20,229 nt of DNA, taken from assembly GCA_041654215.1 (NCBI GenBank), contig JBAZDY010000021.1:1-20229 (forward strand), read 5' to 3'. Below, in pieces: positions 1 to 6,202 of this stretch; positions within the stretch are counted from its first letter, which is position 1; the number at the start of each line of letters is the position of its first letter. The DNA is from Undivivens sp041654215. Lineage in GTDB: Bacteria > Omnitrophota > Gorgyraeia > Gygaellales > Profunditerraquicolaceae. The translations under genes and the position numbers were made by a program. The notes beneath the pieces were generated by a model, which did not search any database, had not been told where the DNA came from, and was given only the letters and a program-made list of their open reading frames with translations.

Positions 1-2
1 GG

Positions 3-593
3 TTACTTAATACGCCATACATAGGCACCTTTGTCCAGATCGAACACCTCCACGGGCGCGCCGGGCGGCAGGCTTTCCTGAAGACGCTTGGCGTATAACT
101 TCTCTATTTCCTCCACCGCCACCCCGTTCCTGGCGGCCAGCTTCATATAAATCACCATACGGTCGTTGTTTTCTTCCTTTATTATTTCCTTTTCCGCCCC
201 GGAAGCCTGGCGTCTCAACTCCAGCAGTCCGGACCTGTTCTCTCCGGCGGTTCCCTTCTCCAACAAAGCGGTTATCTGCGCAAACCTGTTTTTTCTCCTC
301 TGCACCGCGCCTTCTATTTCGGGATCGGAAACGGCGTCCGCGGCATAAGCGGAGGACGACAGAATGACATCGAGTAAACTCTGTTTTCCGAGAGCCGACG
401 GAGCAGGATCTGCGTTCGGAGACACCATATCCTCTATCTTATCTATGGTCTTCTCCAAATGCTGATAAATGTCCAGCCTCATGGAGATATCTACTTTGAT
501 GGGATCTTTCGGCGCTTCCACGCGCACCCTGGCACAGCCCGGCCCGAGAGTAATGCCCAACGCCCATAAGCACGCCAACAGTATTCTCGCCAT
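3..593 (-). CDS. YnbE-YdbL fusion lipoprotein (DUF1318)
   Basis: Predicted outer-membrane lipoprotein of 196 aa. The start at 593 is preferred over an in-frame ATG at 626 because a GGAGGT lies 4 nt upstream and a signal peptide follows directly. The signal ends in LGPGC, giving lipid-modified Cys20. Residues 20-58 resemble E. coli YnbE: a Cys, then an R-V-E-x-A-P-K-[DE]-P-I motif and an alternating strand region. Residues 91-196 resemble YdbL/DUF1318: a G-x-x-G-E-N...G-x-L-E motif near 114-126, an N-D-R...L-A-x-x-N-G-V segment at 143-159, and a PPG...YVW ending. The join at 73-86 contains LLDVILSSSAYAAD, which looks like the remnant of YdbL's own signal peptide. In E. coli these are separate genes in an operon with ydbH. 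Here the AsmA-like gene lies directly upstream with a 4-nt stop/start overlap if the 626 start is used. Family assignment is from remembered motifs; the fusion is inference. Confidence 0.75.
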   Translation of the reverse strand: MARILLACLWALGITLGPGCARVRVEAPKDPIKVDISMRLDIYQHLEKTIDKIEDMVSPNADPAPSALGKQSLLDVILSSSAYAADAVSDPEIEGAVQRRKNRFAQITALLEKGTAGENRSGLLELRRQASGAEKEIIKEENNDRMVIYMKLAARNGVAVEEIEKLYAKRLQESLPPGAPVEVFDLDKGAYVWRIK

Positions 594-597
594 AGCT

Positions 598-603
598 ACC
601 TCC
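598..603 (-). promoter_or_regulatory. Shine-Dalgarno fixing lipoprotein start
   Basis: GGAGGT on the minus strand, 4 nt before the ATG at 593. No comparable site precedes the in-frame ATG at 626, so this favours the shorter protein, whose signal peptide begins immediately. Confidence 0.6.
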
Positions 604-622
604 ATTTTTGAAAAAAGTAAAG

Positions 623-1870
623 TCACTTTCCGCCGATCATCCCATGCAAACGCACGTCAAAAATCCTTTTACCCTGCCCGCCTTCGAAAACGGCGTATAT
701 ACGCAGTTCCCGTTCAACGGTAGATAAATTAAGGATAGCGCTGCGATAACGGTAATCCCTTAAACTGTCATAAATAGTCTGGAGAGGGCGGCCGCTCTGC
801 ACCGCCAGATAATCAAGTATCTTTTTATCCCGTATATTCATGCTCCCACCGGACTGCGTTCCCAGAGAAGCGCTTACGTCTTGCAGGCCGGAACCTCCTC
901 CTTCCAGGACTGCCTCGCCGGAAGTGATTCCGCCGAACGCCACCTTCTCCGAAAACCCTAATTCCCGGGAGACCGCCTCCAGATCGGAATTCTTAACCTG
1001 GAACCGGCATTTGTATTTTATACCGCCGTCCGCGCTGACGCAAAGATCGGCGGCGGCGGTCAAAGAGCCGCTCCAGAGGGCTACGGGAGAAAACAACGCC
1101 TGCGCCGCGCCTTTTTCATCCACCCACACCTTCCCCTTCACTTTCTCAAGCCGCAAATCCCGAAAGGCAAATTTCTCTATGGTTATCTGCCCCTCTTTAT
1201 TTTCACCCGGCAGATCAACGGAGATTCCCGACGCGGAAAACTTTCCGGACCGCAGCGTATCCACGCCGGCGAACAAATCAGTAAAAGACGCGCCGGAAAA
1301 CCCGGCAGACAAAGAACCTTTGATCCCGAAAGCAGAGCAGTTCGCGCCGCCGCGTATCTCGGCGTTACGGATATCCAGTCTTTCAGGCATAAAACGCGGT
1401 AGTTTCAGACCGCCGCGTATCCCGTTTCCGCCGGATTCGCTGCAGGTAAGAAGCAACAGCGGGTTTTCAAGATAGACCCGCCGCGGCCTGCCGCAGAACA
1501 GAGAAACCGGACTGAATTCCACACTCACTGCATCGGCGAAAAAAACGTATTTCCCGGGGACATCCAGCAGCAGATCCTTTAACCTGATATAACCGAAAGG
1601 ATTAACGCGGCATTCCTTGAAAGAAGATACTGCGGAAGGCAACAACAGGGAAAATCCGCTCTGTACCGCCCGGCGCGTCAGTATGCCGCCCGAAGCATAA
1701 AGCAGCAAGATTAACATAACCGCGCAAAGCAAAACAGTTCTTCTGCGTGTCTTATCGGCCGTCTGCTTATTCCGGCGACATCCCCGGAGCTTACCCATCT
1801 TAATCCCCGGGCTTGAACCCGGGGATTTCCGGGCGAGGGGATTACCGTTCTGGCGATCTGTCTTAGCCAT
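623..1870 (-). CDS. AsmA/YdbH-like intermembrane bridge protein
   Basis: 415 aa, anchored by one N-terminal membrane helix (about residues 45-64, preceded by a K/R-rich stretch), with the rest predicted periplasmic. The body is a beta-rich repeat-like sequence (VNPFGYIRLKDLLLDVPGKY, then VYLENPLLLL) typical of AsmA/TamB-type proteins. The C-terminal part (GSMNIRDKKILDYL...YDSLRDYRYRSAILNLS...LRIYAVFEGG) resembles the end of E. coli YdbH. YdbH has about 880 aa, so this is less than half length. AsmA-like proteins are thought to carry phospholipid from inner to outer membrane, and YdbH works with YnbE and YdbL; the next gene downstream looks like a fusion of those two. The start at 1870 overlaps the preceding stop and has AGGGGGA about 7 nt upstream. 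A palindromic repeat lies within codons 15-23, so the ATG at 1798 (391 aa) is a real alternative. Confidence 0.65.
   Translation of the reverse strand: MAKTDRQNGNPLARKSPGSSPGIKMGKLRGCRRNKQTADKTRRRTVLLCAVMLILLLYASGGILTRRAVQSGFSLLLPSAVSSFKECRVNPFGYIRLKDLLLDVPGKYVFFADAVSVEFSPVSLFCGRPRRVYLENPLLLLTCSESGGNGIRGGLKLPRFMPERLDIRNAEIRGGANCSAFGIKGSLSAGFSGASFTDLFAGVDTLRSGKFSASGISVDLPGENKEGQITIEKFAFRDLRLEKVKGKVWVDEKGAAQALFSPVALWSGSLTAAADLCVSADGGIKYKCRFQVKNSDLEAVSRELGFSEKVAFGGITSGEAVLEGGGSGLQDVSASLGTQSGGSMNIRDKKILDYLAVQSGRPLQTIYDSLRDYRYRSAILNLSTVERELRIYAVFEGGQGKRIFDVRLHGMIGGK
1802..1827. repeat. REP-like palindrome, copy 1
   Basis: Perfect 10-bp inverted repeat: left arm AATCCCCGGG (1802-1811), loop CTTGAA, right arm CCCGGGGATT (1818-1827). 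It lies inside the 5' end of the AsmA-like gene, encoding about residues 15-23 (KSPGSSPGI), a low-complexity stretch before the membrane helix. A degenerate relative sits at 13211-13238 in the opposite orientation, judged by the loop (CTTGAA here, CTTCAA there on the plus strand). Two related copies in 20 kb suggest a dispersed extragenic-palindrome family. It could also form an mRNA hairpin near the start codon. Confidence 0.7.
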
Positions 1871-3341
1871 AGACATTCCCCCTGATTTTCCTGAACGCCC
1901 TGCTTTTCAACATAGAGGATGCGGCCCTGAAAGCCTCTTCCCGCGTATTTATCCTGCCGATAGCCCGCAGTTCTTCCAGGCCGGCAAGCAGACTGCCGAT
2001 CACCGGCGAAGGTGCAAGAGCGAACCTGCGCATCAGGTCGTTGCCGTTTATCAGCCTGGGCAGGACCTTGCGGTCGAGCGAACTGAAATATTCCCGCAGC
2101 AACCCGCGACATATCCTTTCATGCCGGGAGCGTGATTCCCTGCTTGTCAAAGGGCCGCGGGTGGACCTTTGATCGGCCATAGAAAGAAGCAGTATAGAAG
2201 CGGCCTCCGCGCCGGCGTCCCGAAAATACCTGAATTGAGCCCTGGCGGTAACGACTTCATTGTCCGCCAGGTATCCCGGGCGCAGATGACAAAAGACCAT
2301 CCTGCGCAGGGCGTCCTGTTCCGACCGGGAAAGTTTCAGTCGTTCCGCCATGCGGCAAACTATGCGCGCGCCCGACAATTCATGCCCGTGAAATATCATC
2401 CTGCCGCCGCGGCGTTTCTTCGCCGCCGGCTTGCCGATATCATGCAAAAGCGTCCCGAGTTTAAGCAACCCCAGTCTGCGCCGTCCCGATACGATCTCCT
2501 GCGCAAGATATGAAGAAAGGCCCGGTTCTCCGCCGAACTCCTCCAGAAGCGACTCGAGCTGTTTTACGGACTCCAGACTATGCTTCCAGACATCAAGATG
2601 ATGATACGGCCCCTGGGCTACGCCCCGCATCACCTCCACCTCCGGGAGCGCCTGACCCAGCACCCCCTTATCATCCATAAGTTTCAGCACCGGATACGCA
2701 TTCCCTGATTCCAATATCTTGAAAAGCTCGTCGCGCACGCGCTCTCCGGAAACGCGGGAAAGCAAACGACGCTTGGCCGCCGCCTGCCGCAGGACTTCCT
2801 TCTCCGCTTTGAGACCGAATACCGCCGAAAGGCTGAAGGCCCGCATAATGCGCAGAGGATCATCGTTGAAACTATCCGGCCCCGCCAGCCTCAACCTGCC
2901 CGCCCGCAGGTCGGCGAGAGAACCGCGGACATCTATCAGGCCCCCGCAGAACCCCGCGGTAGCGACGCGTCCCCGAATCTCCTTTGCAAGGGCATTGACC
3001 GTGAAATCTCTTTTTTCTAAATCTTTTTCTATCCCTTCCGCGCGAAAATCGGAAAAATCGAGCGTGTAAATAACGCCTGAACGCGTCTTTTTCACCAGCC
3101 GGCAGCAGCCGCGCTCACGGTCCAGCATCACAAATCCCGCCTTAAGTTTAACGTTGAGCGCGCGGCCGAAAGACACGGCTCCTTTATCCACGGCAAAATC
3201 CATATCCGGATTTTCTTTACGCCTTCCCAGAAAAAGATCCCGCAGAAAACCGCCGACAAGATAAACTTTACGGCCGGACTTCCCTGCCTGAACGGCAACC
3301 ATCCTTAACAACTTTATGTCTTCCGGCAAAGGCCATTTCAT
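1863..3341 (-). CDS. CCA-adding/poly(A) polymerase-type tRNA nucleotidyltransferase with HD domain
   Basis: 492 aa. Class II tRNA nucleotidyltransferase fold: VGGFLRDLFLGR at about 29-40 (the GGxxRD nucleotide-binding motif), the metal-binding pair in DMD at 46-48, EKRDFTVNALA at 109-119, and the RIMRAF segment at about 164-169 of the tRNA-binding head. An HD phosphohydrolase domain follows (HHLDVWKHSLESV near 247-259, LLHDIGKP at 298-305, HGHE at 318-321). Family members add CCA, or only CC or A, to tRNA 3' ends, and the HD domain can remove 2',3'-cyclic phosphates. The sequence alone does not say which nucleotides are added, so no gene symbol is given. The start overlaps the phosphodiesterase stop (ATGA), with GGAGG 10 nt upstream. 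The stop overlaps the start of the AsmA-like gene. Confidence 0.88.
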   Translation of the reverse strand: MKWPLPEDIKLLRMVAVQAGKSGRKVYLVGGFLRDLFLGRRKENPDMDFAVDKGAVSFGRALNVKLKAGFVMLDRERGCCRLVKKTRSGVIYTLDFSDFRAEGIEKDLEKRDFTVNALAKEIRGRVATAGFCGGLIDVRGSLADLRAGRLRLAGPDSFNDDPLRIMRAFSLSAVFGLKAEKEVLRQAAAKRRLLSRVSGERVRDELFKILESGNAYPVLKLMDDKGVLGQALPEVEVMRGVAQGPYHHLDVWKHSLESVKQLESLLEEFGGEPGLSSYLAQEIVSGRRRLGLLKLGTLLHDIGKPAAKKRRGGRMIFHGHELSGARIVCRMAERLKLSRSEQDALRRMVFCHLRPGYLADNEVVTARAQFRYFRDAGAEAASILLLSMADQRSTRGPLTSRESRSRHERICRGLLREYFSSLDRKVLPRLINGNDLMRRFALAPSPVIGSLLAGLEELRAIGRINTREEAFRAASSMLKSRAFRKIRGNVYG

Positions 3342-3811
3342 AACCCGACGACCTCCGCGGACAGATCAACAGTATCCAGTACCGCTACGGTTGATTTTCC
3401 GCTAAGCCATCCGCCGCATTCCCCGGGGTTGACGGCCAGAAGAGAACCTTTCCGCTCTACCGACGGCTTGTGGCTGTGGCCGTAGATCAATATATCGGCG
3501 CGCGGCATCTTTCCATCCAGCAAAGCGATGTCGTGCACCACTACTATCTTCCTGGAAGCGAAGGTTATGGAAAGCGGAGCCTCGGTTATAGCGCCTGCGG
3601 AAACGGAAGAAAGCCCTTTGCGCTCCCCGTCGTTGTTGCCGAACACCCCCTTCCAGGAACACTTCAATTTGTTAATTTCAGGCACAGTGAAAGGGGCGAT
3701 GAAATCCCCCGCATGCACGACAAAATCGGTCTTTAGACGGTTAAAGAGCTTCACGGCGGCGGCTATCTTGGAGAGATTATCGTGCGTGTCGGAAATGATC
3801 CCTATTCTCAT
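3338..3811 (-). CDS. YfcE/MJ0936-family metallophosphoesterase
   Basis: 157 aa, the normal length for the small YfcE/MJ0936 phosphodiesterase group. Metal-binding motifs of the calcineurin-like fold are visible in order: SDTHDN at 7-12, HAGDF at 33-37, GNND at 58-61, a His at 93 (VVHD), and GHSHKP at 111-116. These enzymes hydrolyse phosphodiesters in vitro and their natural substrate is generally unknown. The ATG begins 1 nt after the stop of the DUF151 gene, and the gene ends in an ATGA overlap with the tRNA nucleotidyltransferase, so it is part of the nrdR-led transcription unit. No residue of the metal site appears to be missing. Confidence 0.85.
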   Translation of the reverse strand: MRIGIISDTHDNLSKIAAAVKLFNRLKTDFVVHAGDFIAPFTVPEINKLKCSWKGVFGNNDGERKGLSSVSAGAITEAPLSITFASRKIVVVHDIALLDGKMPRADILIYGHSHKPSVERKGSLLAVNPGECGGWLSGKSTVAVLDTVDLSAEVVGL

Positions 3812-3812
3812 T

Positions 3813-4226
3813 TCAGGTATTCTCTTTGGGCAGCGTATCGGTCTTATTCAAGACCTCCTCCTCCACAAAAATCGGAGTATGGGCCCTGACCGCCAGCGCG
3901 ATGCTGTCCGAAGGCCTCGCGTCCAGCACGAGCTCTCCGCCGGATGAATCCTTCAGGTATATCTTGGCGTAAAAAGTGCTTTCCTCCACGCGGTCGATGA
4001 CTATTTTCTCCACGGAGGCGCGCAGCTTTTCGATGGTATCCTTGAACAGATCGTGGGTCAACGGCCTGGGCGGGGTCAAGTTGCTTATCTTCATCTTTAT
4101 GGCGGATATCTCCGCCAACCCTATCACTATCGGCAGCAACCGCCTGCCGTGCTTCTCTTTGAGCACTATCAACTGATCGTGGCGCTTCTCGTCTATGATA
4201 AGCTTGCTCACCTCCACCTCTATCAT
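3813..4226 (-). CDS. Bifunctional nuclease domain protein (DUF151)
   Basis: 137 aa spanning a single DUF151 (BFN) domain: VLKEKHGRRLLPIVIGLAEISAI at the front, PRPLTHDLF in the middle, and LDARPSDSIALAVRAHTPIFVEEEVL near the end, which are the most conserved segments of the family. Plant and some bacterial members have been linked to nuclease activity, but most bacterial members have no proven role. The start codon overlaps the nrdR stop (ATGA), implying translational coupling. Length is slightly below many family members, which often carry an extra C-terminal UVR-like tail; that tail is absent here. Confidence 0.9.
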   Translation of the reverse strand: MIEVEVSKLIIDEKRHDQLIVLKEKHGRRLLPIVIGLAEISAIKMKISNLTPPRPLTHDLFKDTIEKLRASVEKIVIDRVEESTFYAKIYLKDSSGGELVLDARPSDSIALAVRAHTPIFVEEEVLNKTDTLPKENT

Positions 4227-4726
4227 TTAGATAACCTCCTCTTGCGGCTCTTCTTGCTCACGGCGCGCGCTTCCCCGTCATCCAGAAGACTCTTCAGCTC
4301 ATGCATAAACTGTCCGACGTCCTTGAACTGCCGGTAAACCGAGGCGAAGCGAACATAGGCCACGTCGTCTATTTTCTTGAGCCTTTTGATGATCTCCTCG
4401 CCGATCTCGCTGGAAGGCACCTCCCTGGAAGCGCTCTTGTATATCTCGCGTTCCACCTGGGAAGTTATCTCCTCCATCTCCTCCAGGCCCACGGGACGCT
4501 TCTCGCAGGCGCGCATTATACCGGTGAGTATCTTCTTGCGGTCGAAAGCCTGCCGGGTGCCGTCTTTCTTGATCACCATCAGAGAGACTTCTTCCACATA
4601 CTCATACGTAGTGAAACGTCTGCCGCAGGAAAGGCACTCGCGCCTGCGCCTGACGGCGGAACCTTCCTTGGTGCCCCGCGAATCCACCACCTTGTCTTCC
4701 TTATAACCGCAATACGGACAACGCAT
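4223..4726 (-). CDS. nrdR: Transcriptional repressor NrdR
   Basis: 167 aa. The N-terminal zinc ribbon is complete (MRCPYCG, Cys3 and Cys6, and ECLSCGRRF with Cys31 and Cys34). An ATP-cone domain runs from about 49 to 139 (VIKKDGTRQAFDRKKILTGI... VRFASVYRQFKD). NrdR senses ATP/dATP and represses ribonucleotide reductase operons. It is a little longer than the usual 150 or so residues because of a basic C-terminal tail (KKSRKRR). It heads a tight minus-strand operon. A dCMP deaminase, another dNTP-balance gene, lies upstream but is separated from it by the A+T-rich island. An AAGGAA sits about 5 nt before the ATG. I see no NrdR box upstream, so autoregulation is not supported here. Confidence 0.95.
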   Translation of the reverse strand: MRCPYCGYKEDKVVDSRGTKEGSAVRRRRECLSCGRRFTTYEYVEEVSLMVIKKDGTRQAFDRKKILTGIMRACEKRPVGLEEMEEITSQVEREIYKSASREVPSSEIGEEIIKRLKKIDDVAYVRFASVYRQFKDVGQFMHELKSLLDDGEARAVSKKSRKRRLSK

Positions 4727-4755
4727 AAGAATTCCTTATATATAATATTACAGTT

Positions 4756-4783
4756 AGCATAGCATATCGGCGTGAGAATTCAA
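4756..4783 (-). promoter_or_regulatory. Candidate sigma-70 promoter for nrdR operon
   Basis: On the minus strand TTGAAT (4778-4783) is followed after 16 nt by TATGCT (4756-4761), about 30 nt before the nrdR start. An A+T-rich stretch (TATATATAAGGAA) covers the leader. The site fits the need for a new promoter once the island separated nrdR from the upstream genes, but the match is only moderate and was judged by eye. Confidence 0.35.
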
Positions 4784-4947
4784 GGCAAGAAACGCACAAG
4801 ACCATGGGTTCTGGAAAGAGATGCAAACGAACAGGCCGCGCAATATGGTAATAGAGAAATGGTGGGGAAAACACATTATTACGGGAACAAATTACACTTC
4901 AACATACCTTCTCATTCGGAAAACACTAGAACAATAGTCAAGGTCTT

Positions 4948-5310
4948 TTACAGGGGGGAATAGTTAACAGTCTGCTGAAAAACCCTATTTGGGGGCCTGA
5001 AAGCGAACTCTCTCAAAAAACTGATTTCGTAACTCTTTCTTACAAAGCTACTTACGAAATTACCAAAAATAGAATCCCCGGCAAAAAGGCGGAAAAAGGA
5101 CTTTTTCAGCAGACTGTTAATTATTCTTTGACAAAATCCTGATATTCTCGCTCTCCGTCTTGCATTTTTATCTAGAATAATTTCTTTTAAAGGAGGATCT
5201 GTTAAGTAGACGATAACATTTAAGGAGGGAAAAACTGGCAAAAGCTTATTAACTACAAATTTTGTATTAAATGAGTTTATAATGTTTTTATCGAAAGAAA
5301 TTTGTATCAT
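4948..5310 (-). pseudogene. Short unknown frame interrupted in frame by the MITE
   Basis: An open frame of 120 codons starting 5 nt after the stop of the 43-aa protein. Residues 1 to about 65 (MIQISFDKNIINSF...) come from island DNA; about 51 residues are encoded by the MITE; and the last few residues (NYSPL) come from the far side. Removing 153 bp of element leaves the frame intact, giving an ancestral product of about 69 aa. No good Shine-Dalgarno precedes the ATG, and I do not recognise the protein. The stretch VIVYLTDPPLKE faintly recalls the strand before the lid of nucleoside/nucleotide kinases, but that is weak. It may be a gene remnant, a genuine small third gene of the island, or a chance frame. 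Confidence 0.3.
4964..5120. mobile_element. MITE-like element with 19-bp perfect terminal inverted repeats
   Basis: The left end TTAACAGTCTGCTGAAAAA (4964-4982) is the exact reverse complement of the right end (5102-5120). TTAA is palindromic, so it may be a 4-bp target duplication rather than part of the ends; net inserted DNA would then be 153 bp. The interior has no transposase. It carries a second inverted repeat, ATTTCGTAA (5024-5032) and TTACGAAAT (5052-5060), so the element could fold into a long hairpin. This is the standard look of a non-autonomous miniature element mobilised by a transposase elsewhere. The parent IS family cannot be assigned from the ends alone. Confidence 0.8.
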
Positions 5311-5315
5311 TATAC

Positions 5316-5447
5316 TTACTTGTTTTTCTTGGGACCAGATGGGGGTTTAGATGGTGGGTTACTTGGGGGTTTAGGTTTAGTGTACCCTTTAGTAATCGGC
5401 TTAATATTACTTTTCGTACTCCCCTCAGTTAACTGATGTTCTCTCAT
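5316..5447 (-). CDS. 43-aa proline/lysine-rich small protein
   Basis: A small protein overlapping the last 23 bp of the DUF6338-like gene in another frame. The ATG at 5447 has a perfect AGGAGG 5 nt upstream, which marks this start over an upstream in-frame ATG at 5567. The N-terminal half is polar (MREHQLTEGSTKSN) and is followed by KGYTKPKPP. The tail consists of three tetrapeptide repeats PPSN, PPSK, PPSG ending in PKKNK. It has no membrane helix or signal peptide and would be basic, extended and probably disordered. Position and overlap imply co-translation with the membrane protein, so it may be a cytoplasmic partner, a regulatory tail or an adaptor; this is inference. I do not know a named family for it. 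Confidence 0.65.
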   Translation of the reverse strand: MREHQLTEGSTKSNIKPITKGYTKPKPPSNPPSKPPSGPKKNK

Positions 5448-6114
5448 TTTCGCCTCCTGGGCTGAATTTATCAATAGGAACCTGCTCAATTTGAAGATTA
5501 CCCCATTCACGACAGATATAAATTGATGGGGTTTCATAAATCTTATCTTGTGGATCGTAATAATCATACGCGCTAACTTCTGTTAAAACAACCTCCTGAA
5601 TCATCTCATTCTCTGAATAGGATTGAATTCGACCTTCATAAATAATACTATTTTCTTTATCTCTTATATAAACCCAGTCGACTTCAACTGAATTTAGATA
5701 ATAGTAAAAAAGATTCTCGTCACCATATTTAGAGGAAACATTTAGTCTCCGTGCAACTTTATATATAACTTTATGTTGAATCAAACAAGTCACCATAAAT
5801 CCTAACGGGATAGAAATAACTGTCGCCCAAATAATTTCCCAAGGAACAATTCTTGCTGTTGGGTCTAAACCTAATATCTTCCAGATTGTTAAAAATCTAT
5901 GTTGAAAACACGTGTTGCAAATATAAGATTTAAGGACATCTATACACCACATAAGAAGTTGTAACAAACAATAAGAAAATAGCCCTATTATTATAGAAAA
6001 CAGAACGAAGAAAAAAGAATCTCGTTTTTCATGAATAATTAAATTATCTATAATAATAAATCCAAGAATTCCCGGTACGATTAATATAAAAATAGTTAAG
6101 CTTAATTCTGTCAT
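5425..6114 (-). CDS. Three-helix membrane protein, DUF6338-like
   Basis: 229 aa. Two N-terminal membrane helices (about 4-26, LSLTIFILIVPGILGFIIID, and 34-58), a loop with a CxxC pair (Cys66, Cys69), a third helix (about 93-114), then a soluble C-terminal domain of about 110 residues. The opening IVPGILGFIII and the soluble part (VDWVYIRDKENSIIYEGRIQ, SYSENE, then VVLTEVSAYD) resemble the uncharacterised DUF6338 family; this is recognition from memory, not a search. The DNA is much richer in A+T than the neighbouring operons and uses A/T-ending codons, which points to horizontal acquisition. Only a weak AAAAAG precedes the start. It overlaps the 43-aa gene. Function is unknown; such membrane proteins with small partners in islands can be defence or stress genes, but nothing here proves that. 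Confidence 0.7.
   Translation of the reverse strand: MTELSLTIFILIVPGILGFIIIDNLIIHEKRDSFFFVLFSIIIGLFSYCLLQLLMWCIDVLKSYICNTCFQHRFLTIWKILGLDPTARIVPWEIIWATVISIPLGFMVTCLIQHKVIYKVARRLNVSSKYGDENLFYYYLNSVEVDWVYIRDKENSIIYEGRIQSYSENEMIQEVVLTEVSAYDYYDPQDKIYETPSIYICREWGNLQIEQVPIDKFSPGGENERTSVN
5453..5458 (-). promoter_or_regulatory. Shine-Dalgarno of the 43-aa protein
   Basis: A perfect AGGAGG on the minus strand, 5 nt before the ATG at 5447, located inside the 3' end of the upstream gene. It is the strongest ribosome-binding site in the island and is the main reason to accept the small gene. Confidence 0.75.
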
Positions 6115-6177
6115 GACTTTTTACATTTGAAATCAAAACTGCCAGGTAAATATGACTAAAATCAACTCGTGTTCTCC

Positions 6178-6198
6178 AGAACCCAGCACCCGGAACCG
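6178..6198. repeat. Three degenerate heptads at island edge
   Basis: AGAACCC, AGCACCC and GGAACCG lie in tandem on the plus strand, fitting RGMACCC, in the 88-bp gap between the dCMP deaminase stop and the island membrane gene. They mark the change from G+C-rich to A+T-rich DNA. Three imperfect units could be chance. Confidence 0.35.
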
Positions 6199-6202
6199 GT
6201 TT

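Noticed and set aside
1711..2112. A 133-codon minus-strand frame across the CCA/AsmA junction
   Set aside because: Out of frame with both genes, rich in Arg/Gly/Gln as expected of a shadow frame, and without its own start signal.
4772..4963. A 63-codon plus-strand frame with a GTG start upstream of nrdR
   Set aside because: No Shine-Dalgarno, no recognisable similarity, and its start overlaps the candidate nrdR promoter. A small gene remnant cannot be excluded.
5448..5567. N-terminal extension of the 43-aa protein to the ATG at 5567
   Set aside because: It lies wholly inside the membrane gene in another frame, and the perfect AGGAGG is placed for the ATG at 5447.
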